This document shows, piece by piece, positions 53,945 through 61,881 of a DNA stretch of 64,000 nucleotides. The notes below the pieces were generated by a model. The model saw only the letters and a list, made by a program, of their open reading frames with translations, was not told where the DNA came from and did no database searches. How positions within the stretch are numbered: the first letter of the stretch is position 1; each line of letters starts with the position of its first letter. Source of the stretch: Methanoregula sp. UBA154 (GTDB lineage: Archaea > Halobacteriota > Methanomicrobia > Methanomicrobiales > Methanospirillaceae); contig DAPW01000011.1 in NCBI GenBank assembly GCA_002502245.1, positions 217,761 to 281,760 on the forward strand, read 5' to 3'. Both the position numbers and the translations under genes were made by a program.

Positions 53945-54868
53945 TTATTTCGGCGGCTTCGGGGGCTGGAGGAGCTGGATCTCCCGGATGATCTCCCGGT
54001 GGAAGACGAGGAGCATATCACTGATCATGCCGAACATGAAGATCTCGATACCTACGACGATAAGCAGGACGGTGAGGATCGTGAGCGGGATGTGCTCGAT
54101 GTTCTGGAACCACTCGAGCAGGACATAGACCCCGACGAGCAGGCCAAGAATGGTGGTAAAAACTCCCATCATGCCAAAGTAGAACATCGGGTTGTTCACC
54201 CGCGCAAGCCGGTAGATGGTGCTCACGATCTTGATACCATCATGGAACGGGGAGAGCTTAGTTGAGGTTCCCGGTCGGCTTGAATAGCGGATCGGGACGA
54301 CCATGATACGCTGGCCGTTCCGGACGGCCTCAACGGAAATCTCTGTCTCGATCTCAAAGCCCCGCTCTTTCAAGTGCATCTGGTGGATAGCGAGCCGGGT
54401 GAATGCCCGGTATCCGGAAAGGATGTCATGAAGGTCCCGGCTGTGGGCGATCTTGAAGAGGATATTGAGCATGTGGTTTCCGAAGAGATTGAGCCGGGAG
54501 AACGCCCCCTCTTCGGCATTAATAAGGCGGTCCCCGATGACCTGGTCGAATCCAAGGAACAGGGGGGTCAGCATCTTCTCCGCATCTTTCGCGGAGTAGG
54601 TGCCATCCCCGTCGAGCATGAGGATATAGGGCTGCTCGATTACCTCGAACGCTTCGATAATTGCGTTCCCCTTCCCCTTGCCCGACTGTGTCCGGACCGT
54701 GGCTCCGGCTTCACGGGCATTTTTTACCGTAGCATCCGTACTTTTTGCATCGATGACCAGAATATGAGTATATCCGAGGTCCCTGAATTCGCGAACGATC
54801 ATGCCGATAGTTGGCGCTTCGTTCAGCGTGGGAATTAAAACGCAGACCTCGTCTTTGTTGAATTTCAT
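53945..54868 (-). CDS. aglJ: N-glycosylation glycosyltransferase AglJ-like
   Basis: AglJ adds the first sugar to dolichol phosphate in archaeal N-glycosylation. The 307-residue protein starts at ATG 54868 (MKFNKDEVCVLIPTLNEAP). It contains HILVIDAKSTDATVKNARE, ILMLDGDGTYSAKDAEKML (D-x-D), FGNHMLNILF and LSGYRAFTRLAI, which match the AglJ family rather than general DPM1 enzymes. Two helices follow (FYFGMMGVFTTILGLLVGVY; LTILTVLLIVVGIEIFMFG), with a proline-rich tail. The gene is divergent from DUF99 across 39 bases. Confidence 0.87.
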   Translation of the reverse strand: MKFNKDEVCVLIPTLNEAPTIGMIVREFRDLGYTHILVIDAKSTDATVKNAREAGATVRTQSGKGKGNAIIEAFEVIEQPYILMLDGDGTYSAKDAEKMLTPLFLGFDQVIGDRLINAEEGAFSRLNLFGNHMLNILFKIAHSRDLHDILSGYRAFTRLAIHQMHLKERGFEIETEISVEAVRNGQRIMVVPIRYSSRPGTSTKLSPFHDGIKIVSTIYRLARVNNPMFYFGMMGVFTTILGLLVGVYVLLEWFQNIEHIPLTILTVLLIVVGIEIFMFGMISDMLLVFHREIIREIQLLQPPKPPK

Positions 54869-54907
54869 TGGGTATAGTATTTTTAATCGGGTGTCATAAG
54901 TGCTTCT
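54869..54907. promoter_or_regulatory. 39-base divergent promoter, aglJ and DUF99
   Basis: A single A/T-rich block (TATTTTTAAT, about 54877-54886) lies about 26 bases from the DUF99 ATG and only about 14 bases from the aglJ ATG. It fits the DUF99 TATA box; the aglJ box may be inside the DUF99 coding region. Confidence 0.4.
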
Positions 54908-55474
54908 ATGCATATCCCGAAAAAGGGACTGCGGGCACTGGGGATCGCGGAGAGTTATGCCGGGCGCAAAGAGTCCACCCTTGCCGGTGTCGTAATGCGA
55001 AAAGACCTCCGTATTGATGGTTTTTGTTTCGGAAAAGTCACGGTCGGCGGTATGGATGCAACCGATACGGTCCTCCGCATGATCCAGGACCTAGACCGCC
55101 GGGACATCAATGTCGTCCTGCTCTCCGGCTGCGTGATCGCATGGTTCAATGTAACCGATCCCGGGCGTATAGCCGACGAGTCCGGGATCCCGGTGATCTG
55201 CGTTACGTATGAGGAATCGGACGGCCTTGCCATGGATATCCGGCACCATTTCCCGGGGGATGAGGCACGGGTACAGGCCTATCGCAACCTGGGTGAACGG
55301 GTGCCGGTTGACCTCGGCGGCAACCGGACGATCTACCTGCGTGCAGCCGGCATCGGATATGCGGATGCAGCACGGTTCTGCCGCGATTTCACGCTCGAGG
55401 GAAAGATCCCCGAGCCCCTCCGGGTGGCCCGGCTCTGTGCCCGGCAGGTCTTTACGGATCAATCGCTCCGGTGA
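54908..55474 (+). CDS. DUF99 family protein (UPF0215)
   Basis: The protein of 188 residues has LRALGIAESYAGRKESTLAGV, VTVGGMDATDTVLRMI, INVVLLSGCVIAWFNVTD and VICVTYEESDGL. The DUF99 fold is related to endonuclease V, and the acidic residues D/E of the family are kept here, but its activity is not established. The ATG is very close to the TATA box, indicating a leaderless transcript. Confidence 0.88.
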   Translation: MHIPKKGLRALGIAESYAGRKESTLAGVVMRKDLRIDGFCFGKVTVGGMDATDTVLRMIQDLDRRDINVVLLSGCVIAWFNVTDPGRIADESGIPVICVTYEESDGLAMDIRHHFPGDEARVQAYRNLGERVPVDLGGNRTIYLRAAGIGYADAARFCRDFTLEGKIPEPLRVARLCARQVFTDQSLR

Positions 55475-55567
55475 AGGGCGGAGGGTTTTGCCCCAAGCAG
55501 AGTATTCATATCCGATCAGGAAAAACCGGACTGATACATTTCAGGTGTGTAGGAGCTGAGGGTAAAA

Positions 55568-55759
55568 ATGCCAACTGACGTACAGAATGCACGCTGGGTC
55601 TGTCTCGAATGCCACTGGATATATGATCCGGTCAGGGGTGACCCGAAGAACGGTGTACCTGCCGGAACGCCGTGGGAGAAGGTGCCGGATACGTGGCGCT
55701 GTCCCGAGTGCAAGATCCTCAAGTGTAAGAAAGGCGTCTTTAAGCGGCTTGAGGATTGA
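55568..55759 (+). CDS. Rubredoxin
   Basis: 63-residue electron carrier with one iron bound by four cysteines: C12/C15 in VCLECHWIYDP and C45/C48 in WRCPECKI. The family spacing and GVPAGTPWEKVPDTWRCP are present. GAGGG lies before the ATG. A C-terminal tail (CKKGVFKRLED) with an extra cysteine is slightly longer than in most. The last 20 bases overlap the convergent pilin-like gene. Confidence 0.95.
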   Translation: MPTDVQNARWVCLECHWIYDPVRGDPKNGVPAGTPWEKVPDTWRCPECKILKCKKGVFKRLED

Positions 55760-56315
55760 GGAAGTAATTGTAGAACCACCGGGTGGTGTATTTTTCCGGT
55801 TCCGGGTATGTATCCCGGGAGATTATTCTTCCCGTAGTCCGGTCGTAGACTTCGAATTGCACGGTGTCTCCCGGGTGGAATGTCCCTTTTGAGTAATCAA
55901 TAAAAATCGTTGATTCCGGATACCATAAAAAATTGTGGGAACCAAAACCCCCCAGTGTCTGGATCCCGAAATGGTGCGTTGGAAGAAAGTCGTGCCCGTT
56001 CATCGTGGGGATATCGCAGGGAATATGGACGCCGTTCCGGTATGCTTTGGCATATAGGTTCCTGTTGTCATAGGGGATTTTTCCGGTGTTCTGAATAACC
56101 ACATAACTGTCGTAGTCCAGGATACCATCCGGATTTACATGCCGTATATGGGTAATCACAAAAATTGCAGGGACTGATGGATCGCCATGCGGCATCTGGA
56201 ATCCGAGGCACATGAGGAGCACCAGCATGCCGAGAAGGATGACAATCCCTATCATCAGGATTGCACCGACGACGGGCAGACCGGCGCGATCGGGTTCGGG
56301 CTGCGGGGACAACAT
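55740..56315 (-). CDS. Type IV pilin-like secreted protein
   Basis: The 191-residue protein has an N-terminal segment RAGLPVVGAILMIGIVILLG, which is the archaeal type IV pilin N-terminal domain with a long hydrophobic helix, followed by a beta-rich extracellular part (VIQNTGKIPYDNRNLYAKAY, FIDYSKGTFHPGDTVQFEVY). Such proteins are processed by a pilin peptidase and form surface filaments or are membrane-anchored. Convergent with rubredoxin; the last 20 bases overlap, which is unusual for a structural gene. Confidence 0.78.
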   Translation of the reverse strand: MLSPQPEPDRAGLPVVGAILMIGIVILLGMLVLLMCLGFQMPHGDPSVPAIFVITHIRHVNPDGILDYDSYVVIQNTGKIPYDNRNLYAKAYRNGVHIPCDIPTMNGHDFLPTHHFGIQTLGGFGSHNFLWYPESTIFIDYSKGTFHPGDTVQFEVYDRTTGRIISRDTYPEPEKYTTRWFYNYFLNPQAA

Positions 56316-56460
56316 GCTGAGTTATATTAAGAAAGATATAACATTTTCGAAATGTTTTGTGTAAAAATAAAATGTTGATAATCTGAAAATCCCATTGTTT
56401 TTAAAAAAAAATTTTACTATGTAGAAAGCGGTATGAACCGGTAGAGTTCGCACAGGAACA

Positions 56461-56625
56461 ATGAAAATCGGAAAAGAGATCATAATTTTCATGAGGGCTC
56501 CCCGCATCAGGGCCCCTCCGGGGCACGGTGGGGCATTTCAGTGTTTTTTCAGAAATATCGGTCATTGATTCGCCGGGGGGGCGCCTTGTCGGGGGCGGCG
56601 GCAAATATCATAATCGGGGGTATGG
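56461..56625 (+). repeat. Dispersed repeat, family B copy
   Basis: ATGAAAATCGGAAAAGAG, CTCCCCGCATCAGGGCCCC, TCCGGGGCACGGTGGGGCA and GGGGGGGCGCCTTGTCGGG then GGCGGCGG. The same blocks occur inverted at 45130-45300. Confidence 0.75.
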
Positions 56626-56690
56626 GGGTCTCAACCCCCATTATTTTGTCTGAAAGAATTCATTTTTCATAGGAAATCATTTAGAGATCT

Positions 56691-56851
56691 GAGGCTCCCG
56701 GGGCTTCGCCCCGCCGCTGGGGTGCCCCGGTTTGCGATAGTGCTGTATTACCTTTTTTTGCAAAAAAACAGTACGTTTCAATAACCGTCATAACGGGGCA
56801 TCGCATGCGCCCCTGTCCCCGGCGGGGCAGGGATGGCGCAAACAGGGGGAT
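56691..56851 (+). repeat. Structured dispersed repeat, family A copy 2
   Basis: GAGGCTCCCGGGGCTTCGCC, GTTTGCGATAGTGCTGTATT, GGGCATCGCATGCGCC and GGCGGGGCAGGGATGGCGCA are in the same order as in copies 1 and 3. Here GCCCCGCCG and CGGCGGGGC, about 100 bases apart, are perfectly complementary, and TTTTTTTGCAAAAAAA adds an internal hairpin. Confidence 0.75.
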
Positions 56852-57013
56852 CTCATTTTGTTAAAAGAGGTTTTCTACAACACAAAAAAGTTCAGATACC
56901 CTCCCGTTTCCATCGGGTCCCCTGTTTTCACCACTCTCCCGCCATCCCGAATCCGTTAAAATAAATATCACCGGCACTAAGCAGTTGTAAGAGTTAAGCC
57001 CGGATTGCAATCT

Positions 57014-57979
57014 ATGGAAATTTCATCAGAACCTGCCGAATCCACGCCATCCATCAGGACGGCAAGAGATTTTTGCCTTGAAGGGGCTTCGTTCGGGCGT
57101 GAAGGAAAGCACGACGAAGCCCTGAATGCGTTCTCCCGTGCACTTGCACAGGATCCGAATCTGGCAATTGCGTGGGTTGGCAGGGGTTTTGCCCTTGGGA
57201 AACTTGGCCGGTTTGAAGAAGAGATCGAGTGCTGCAAAAAGGCAATTGAGCTGGACCCGAACTGTATCGATGCCTGGAACAATATGGCATTTGCCTGTGG
57301 GATGCTCGACCGGTTCGAGGAGAAGATCCGGTGTTGTGAACTGGCACTCCGGATCGACCCGGAAAATGCCACCGCATGGAATAACAAGGGTGTTGCCCTT
57401 GGCATGCTCGGCAAATATGAAGCGGAGGTCCGGTGCTGTGAGCGGGCGCTTGAAATGAGACCCCGGTACCTGTCCGCGTGGGTGAACAAGGGGTATGCCT
57501 ACGGGAAACTCAAATGGTATGAAGAAGAGATCATCTGTTACGACCGGGCTTTGAAGATTTATCCGTTTTACCTCTCGGCCCTGATCAAAAAAGGGATTGC
57601 CCTGATCCACCTGAAACGCTACCGCGAGTCCCTGGATGTTCTCGACCGGGCCCTTTCCCTTGAACCCGGGAATGCAAAAGCGCTCTACCGGAAAGGTCTC
57701 GCACTCAGCATGCTCGGAGAGCACGAAGAAGCCATCGCCTGCCTTGAAAAAGCCCTTCGTGCAGATCCCTTCATTGCCGATGCATGGGTTGTATTGAGCA
57801 ACTCATGCTTCATGCTGGGCAGGCTGGAGGAATCAGCGCGGGCATTTGACCAGGCGTACTATATTGATGTCAAGGATGTCCGCTCCGGTATCGTCAAGGG
57901 CCTCTCGCTTCTGAAGTACGGCAGGTTTGACGATGCCGTGAGAAGCTTCTCGGATGTTCTCGGCATCCTGCTCCGGTAG
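57014..57979 (+). CDS. TPR-repeat protein
   Basis: The 321-residue protein consists of about nine tandem 34-residue tetratricopeptide repeats, e.g. WVGRGFALGKLGRFEEEIE, WNNMAFACGMLDRFEEKIR, WNNKGVALGMLGKYEAEVR and LYRKGLALSMLGEHEEAIA. No enzymatic domain, signal peptide or membrane helix. TPRs mediate protein-protein contact; the partner cannot be told. The ATG at 57014 is preferred to an upstream TTG. Several CC pairs at the same place of adjacent repeats (ECCKKA, RCCELA, RCCERA) are an oddity. Confidence 0.85.
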   Translation: MEISSEPAESTPSIRTARDFCLEGASFGREGKHDEALNAFSRALAQDPNLAIAWVGRGFALGKLGRFEEEIECCKKAIELDPNCIDAWNNMAFACGMLDRFEEKIRCCELALRIDPENATAWNNKGVALGMLGKYEAEVRCCERALEMRPRYLSAWVNKGYAYGKLKWYEEEIICYDRALKIYPFYLSALIKKGIALIHLKRYRESLDVLDRALSLEPGNAKALYRKGLALSMLGEHEEAIACLEKALRADPFIADAWVVLSNSCFMLGRLEESARAFDQAYYIDVKDVRSGIVKGLSLLKYGRFDDAVRSFSDVLGILLR

Positions 57980-58256
57980 GTTTTGATGCTGGTTTTTTAA
58001 AGCAGCTTCGGGATATGCCGGACCGGCACTTTCGGAATGATATCAGAATTTATGATGCAGGCTCCCTCCATCAGGGGCTTTTTTAGGGTTTGGCGTGGCG
58101 GGGGATGGATCTCATGTTCGCTCATCCGCTGCGGGGGCGCCCTGTCGGGATGTCGTTTTGTCATTGCAACGAACTGATGAGAATATACCGGTGTGTTATG
58201 AAAATGAAACCGGATAAATCCTCGGTTTTTTATGTCCCTCATACGTACAGAACACC
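57980..58256 (+). other. Gap with a family B repeat
   Basis: No gene. About 58050-58175 is a family B copy. TTTTTTA near 58229 is about 28 bases before the next ATG and is a possible TATA box. Confidence 0.5.
58050..58175 (+). repeat. Dispersed repeat, family B copy
   Basis: CAGGCTCCCTCCATCAGGGGC aligns with the start of the 56497 block, and GCTGCGGGGGCGCCCTGTC followed by GTCATTGCAACG aligns with 41871-41911. Similarity is weaker than between the 45130 and 56461 copies. Confidence 0.55.
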
Positions 58257-59576
58257 ATGGATGTTGAGGAATATACCCGCAAAAAAATTGCAGGGGGAGA
58301 AAGCGAAGCAGCGGTGGAGGAAAGTCTTGTCAATATCATCCGCTCGTTTAAGGAGGTGAATCCTTCGTATGCATCCGCATTCGCCCGGGCCGTGATAACG
58401 GAAGTAAAAAACTCCCGGGATCTGTCCGGGGATTTTTTTTCGTTCGAACCCGCCGGTGTAAACATGGGGGAATTCGGCGTCGGCTCGCGGGGAAAGGGCG
58501 ACTTTTTTGCACACCGCCAGATCGCCCGCATTATTGGTAAAAGCTCGGCAGCGGTAGGGGTTGACCAGATGGATGATGGCGGGGCAGTCCGCGCCGGAGG
58601 AGAATATATTGTCTGCACGGTTGACGGCATGCACTCCAGACTCTCGGATTTCCCGTTTCTGGCGGGATTCCATGTGACGCGGGCCACGCTCCGGGATGCA
58701 ATGGTGATGGGTGCCCGGCCTGTCATGCTCTTCTCAGACATCCACGTTGCTGATGATGGTGATGTAGCGAAAATCTTTGATTATACCGCCGGTATCACAA
58801 CCGTCGGGGAAGCGATGAATGTGCCCCTTGTTTCTGGTTCGACACTCCGCATTGGTGGCGACATGGTGCTTGGCGGACGGCTCACCGGCTGTGTCGGTTG
58901 TGTCGGCGTTGCAGAGCACATGACTGCCCGGAAATCAACGCAGGTCGGCGATGTGCTCCTGATGACTGAAGGGGCAGGTGGCGGCACCATCGCAACAGCC
59001 GGTATCTACTCAGGATTTCCAGAGGTCGTGGAGCAGACCATCAACCTCAACTTCCTCGTCACCTGCGAAACGCTGATGAAGAGCGATGCCTTTTTCAAGG
59101 TCCACGCGATGACCGATGTGACAAACGGCGGGCTCCGTGGCGATATTTACGAAATGGCGGAGACAGCTCAGTGCCGGATTGTCATTGATGACACCAACGT
59201 GGCCGGTCTTGTCGAGCCCCACGTACGGGCGATGCTCGAGGACCTCCGGATCGATTACCTCGGCGTGTCGCTCGATGCCCTCCTGATCGTTGCCCCGCCG
59301 GATGCTGCCGCGGAGATCTGCAGTATCGTGCGATCTTCCGGGGTAAGGATTGAACAGATCGGCCGGGTCGAGACCGGGAAACCCGAGGCAGTACTCGTTT
59401 CCCAGGGCAGGGAGCAGGATTTCACCCCGCGTTTCCGCGAATCGGCCTACACACCGGTCAAGAAGGTCGTGGATACCGGGATGCGCGACTTCGAGGAGAT
59501 GAAGGAGGGCGTGCTGAAGGCTTCCGAGGCAGCGATACGGAAGAAGGAGCGGGTACTGAGGCGGCTGAAGAGGTAG
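58257..59576 (+). CDS. AIR synthase / HypE / SelD superfamily ATP-binding protein
   Basis: The 439-residue protein has GVGSRGKGDFFAHRQIARII, VDQMDDGGAVRAGGEYIV (acidic Mg-ATP site), DAMVMGARPVMLFSDIHVADD, VSGSTLRIGGDMVLGGRLTG and AMTDVTNGGLRGDIYEMAE. These are the two halves of the PurM-like fold, which uses ATP to activate an amide, carboxamide or selenide. Its extra N- and C-terminal segments set it apart from HypE, ThiL and PurM; archaeal orthologues are annotated as AIR synthase-related. The reaction is unknown. The ATG is near a TATA-like sequence and probably leaderless. Confidence 0.75.
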   Translation: MDVEEYTRKKIAGGESEAAVEESLVNIIRSFKEVNPSYASAFARAVITEVKNSRDLSGDFFSFEPAGVNMGEFGVGSRGKGDFFAHRQIARIIGKSSAAVGVDQMDDGGAVRAGGEYIVCTVDGMHSRLSDFPFLAGFHVTRATLRDAMVMGARPVMLFSDIHVADDGDVAKIFDYTAGITTVGEAMNVPLVSGSTLRIGGDMVLGGRLTGCVGCVGVAEHMTARKSTQVGDVLLMTEGAGGGTIATAGIYSGFPEVVEQTINLNFLVTCETLMKSDAFFKVHAMTDVTNGGLRGDIYEMAETAQCRIVIDDTNVAGLVEPHVRAMLEDLRIDYLGVSLDALLIVAPPDAAAEICSIVRSSGVRIEQIGRVETGKPEAVLVSQGREQDFTPRFRESAYTPVKKVVDTGMRDFEEMKEGVLKASEAAIRKKERVLRRLKR

Positions 59577-59659
59577 AAGTAGCTGAGAGCATATCCGTTA
59601 AGATCGATCCGGAGAATGTCCTGAATCCCTGGATAATGATGATCCAAAGGCGATTATGG

Positions 59660-59790
59660 ACCGTCGCCCCTCATCTCCCGGGTTTTTACTGTCAGCCCCA
59701 CGGGATCCTGCGGCGGATCGATCGCCGGATGGTATCCGGACGCTCATCTGCCCCGCCGTACCACGGATAGACCATGAGGCGGTTTTTCCT
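59660..59790 (-). repeat. Diverged family B copy (inverted)
   Basis: On the minus strand: CCGCCTCATGGTCTATCCG, GGTACGGCGGGGCAGATGAG and CCGCCGCAGGATCCCG. These resemble CCCCGCCTCAGGGCC, GGCACGGCGGGGC and CCGCAGGGCGCC. Confidence 0.5.
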
Positions 59791-59932
59791 CATAGAAATG
59801 CGGTTAAAAAAAAGGGTAACGTGTTATTTTAACCCCTAAGTTCAAGAAGGATTTACGAGGTAAAAACAAGAAAAACTGCCTACCCAGAATGGAAGGCAAC
59901 AAAGTGCACCTGCCGATGATCGGAAACCGCCG

Positions 59933-60080
59933 ACGCTCCATGGGCTTCGTCCCGCCGCTTTTGAAGCCCGCGTTGCGATAGTTCTGTAGTACCTGAACCG
60001 TGATTTAGGGTAATACAGAGGAATCGCATGCGTGATTGAGCCCCCAAGGGGGGCAGGGCTGGCGCAAGGGGGGCCTCCTG
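59933..60080 (+). repeat. Structured dispersed repeat, family A copy 3
   Basis: GACGCTCCATGGGCTTCGTC, GTTGCGATAGTTCTGTAGTACC, AGGGTAATACAG, AATCGCATGCG and GAGCCCCCAAGGGGGGCAGG then GCTGGCGCAAGGGGGG. TTGCGAT...CTGTAGTACCT pairs with AGGGTAATACAG...ATCGCA as one long imperfect stem. Confidence 0.75.
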
Positions 60081-60163
60081 TTCGAGCGAGAAGTCAGGGG
60101 CTACGTTGATACGTTACCCAAAAAAGAAATGTACGTATTGCACGCGAAAATCAAATCGCCGTC

Positions 60164-60889
60164 TCATACCTTCTTTGCGCTGACAAAGATATTGTAGGCC
60201 AGCTGGGGCAGGCTCTTTTCAACAAACGGCTCGACTTTTGTGGCTAACGAAAATATCGGATCGATCATGTCGATATGAGCAAAGGAGCACCATTTCACAT
60301 TGATGTTACTGAATCCCGCGTCATGAAAGAGGGTGTTCATCTCCATCTCGTCGTAATAGTGCTCCCCGAAATCCTTCATGACCACATGCTTGACCTTGAT
60401 CTTTTCACCTAGTTTGTAGAGCCGGGGGATCCCTCTCGTGATCAGTTTCTTCCCCAGCGTGCAGAGGGCAACGGAACCATTCGGCTCGAGAACACGGAAC
60501 ACCTCCGAGAGCATGGCAGCGGGATCCTTGACATAGCTGAAGACAAGGACACTGGATACCGCATTGAACGAGTTGTCCTCAAAAGGCAACTGCTCTCCGG
60601 TCCCCACGAGGAACTCGCACTCCGGGCAGCGGCGACGAGCCTTTGCCACCATCCCTTCGCTGATATCAATGCCGGTGCCGCTCCCGCCATTCCTGATGTA
60701 TTTCTCGACAAAAAGGCCGGTTCCGCACCCGATATCGAGCAGGTTACCGCCTTCGGGAAGGACCTTCACGAGGTGATTACTCAGGTGCGTATGGTATTTT
60801 TTACCACGGTGGTGGTCGTAGTGGTGGTCATACGTGTCGGCGACCTTGTCATAATGCCTGCGGATCTTATCCGTTTTTGTACCACTCAT
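60164..60889 (-). CDS. Class I SAM methyltransferase, UbiE-like
   Basis: The 241-residue protein has LLDIGCGTGLFVEKYI (motif I), GIDISEGMVAKARRRC, EFLVGTGEQLPFEDNSFNAV (motif II) and SSVLVFSYVKDPAAML. The C-terminal helix-rich part is like small-molecule methyltransferases. The last gene of a minus-strand operon; its ATG overlaps the RFC-like stop by 4 bases. The substrate is unknown. Confidence 0.85.
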   Translation of the reverse strand: MSGTKTDKIRRHYDKVADTYDHHYDHHRGKKYHTHLSNHLVKVLPEGGNLLDIGCGTGLFVEKYIRNGGSGTGIDISEGMVAKARRRCPECEFLVGTGEQLPFEDNSFNAVSSVLVFSYVKDPAAMLSEVFRVLEPNGSVALCTLGKKLITRGIPRLYKLGEKIKVKHVVMKDFGEHYYDEMEMNTLFHDAGFSNINVKWCSFAHIDMIDPIFSLATKVEPFVEKSLPQLAYNIFVSAKKV

Positions 60890-61881
60890 GGAAAAACATC
60901 CCGTATGCCGGTGGCAAATGCGCCGACCTGAATATATTCGTTGTTGGCATGCATCAGCCGGTACTCCGTATCTGCGAGCGCTATCGCAAGTGACGGATGA
61001 TTATACTCACGCTGTACTATGGTGCGGGCTTCATACAATATTTCTCTGCCGGAAAGGCCGTAATCGATCATGAGTGACTCAAGGCGGCGGATTGCCCCCC
61101 GCACATCCCCGTCTCTCAGCGCGTTCAGGGCGTTTAAAGCGACCGTTGCATTCTCAGAAGAGGTCTGGGTCAGGAGATCATCGCACCTGCCTGACTGGAG
61201 TGCTGCCTGGAGGAGCAGGACTGCACGCCGCATGTCCCCGGCCGCAGCCTGGACGATGAGATCGAGGTCATCATCGGTGCAGGCTGGCAAACCTGCGGTC
61301 TCCTTTGCCCTGATCTCCAGAAGGTGCAGAAGAATAATGTCCTGACGTACCGGCCCGAAAAAAAGGGGGAGGCAGCGGGAGCTTATCGCGGGAATGATCG
61401 CGCTCGGGTTGGTGGTCGTGAAAATAAACCTGCAGGTGTTGCTCGTCCGCTCCATGATCCTGCGCAGTGCCTGCTGGGCGTCGCGGGTGAGCGCATGGGC
61501 ATCTTCAAAGACCATCAGCTTGAATTCCGCATCCAGCGGTCGCATCGAAGCGTACCATTTGAGGATATACTTGAAATTCGCGATCAGCGACTGGTTTTTC
61601 TGGTAGATATGGGCATACCGTTCATCCTGTTCAAGGAACGATTTCCCCTGAGAAAACAGGTCGGAAACCGAAAGGATGGTGGTGTTCAGTTCCCAGTTAT
61701 CGTGATACAGCGCTCGTGCAAAGCATTCGATAGCGCTGCTTTTTCCGGTACCGTGCGGACCGGCCAGGATGAGGTGAGGGAGTGTCCCGGATTGGGCGAA
61801 CGATGACAGGTGCTGGATCACCGGCTCCTGGCCAAGAATTTCCGTAAATGCAGAAGGCCGGTATTTTTCAATCCAGAGCAT
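60886..61881 (-). CDS. Replication factor C small subunit paralogue
   Basis: The clamp-loader AAA+ protein of 331 residues starts LWIEKYRPSAFTEILGQEPV, the RFC box. It has Walker A GPHGTGKSS at 41-49, Walker B LMVFEDAHA at 122-130 (FEDAHA instead of DEAD), sensor 1 TTTN (155-158) and the SRC motif (168-170). The C-terminal part matches RFC collar domains. As it lacks the exact DEAD box and lies with CoA genes, it may be a second RFC small subunit or a related loader rather than the main RfcS. It overlaps the CoA enzyme upstream by 14 bases. Confidence 0.87.
   Translation of the reverse strand: MLWIEKYRPSAFTEILGQEPVIQHLSSFAQSGTLPHLILAGPHGTGKSSAIECFARALYHDNWELNTTILSVSDLFSQGKSFLEQDERYAHIYQKNQSLIANFKYILKWYASMRPLDAEFKLMVFEDAHALTRDAQQALRRIMERTSNTCRFIFTTTNPSAIIPAISSRCLPLFFGPVRQDIILLHLLEIRAKETAGLPACTDDDLDLIVQAAAGDMRRAVLLLQAALQSGRCDDLLTQTSSENATVALNALNALRDGDVRGAIRRLESLMIDYGLSGREILYEARTIVQREYNHPSLAIALADTEYRLMHANNEYIQVGAFATGIRDVFP

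Larger units (their letters stand above)
56316..57013. other. Long intergenic gap with repeat families A and B
   Basis: No gene is credible in these 698 bases. They contain the family B copy at 56461-56625 and the family A copy at 56691-56851. AT-rich DNA lies at 56322-56425. Confidence 0.6.
59577..60163. other. Intergenic region with repeat families A and B
   Basis: The 587 bases between convergent genes contain no plausible gene. They hold an inverted family B-like copy (about 59660-59790) and family A copy 3 (59933-60080). Confidence 0.55.

Noticed and set aside
56322..56604. Overlapping 61- and 67-codon minus-strand frames
   Set aside because: They run through AT-rich DNA and a repeat copy, with no coding character.
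59933..60080. Family A copy as a tRNA or rRNA gene
   Set aside because: There is no cloverleaf with T-loop or anticodon arm, and no rRNA consensus.
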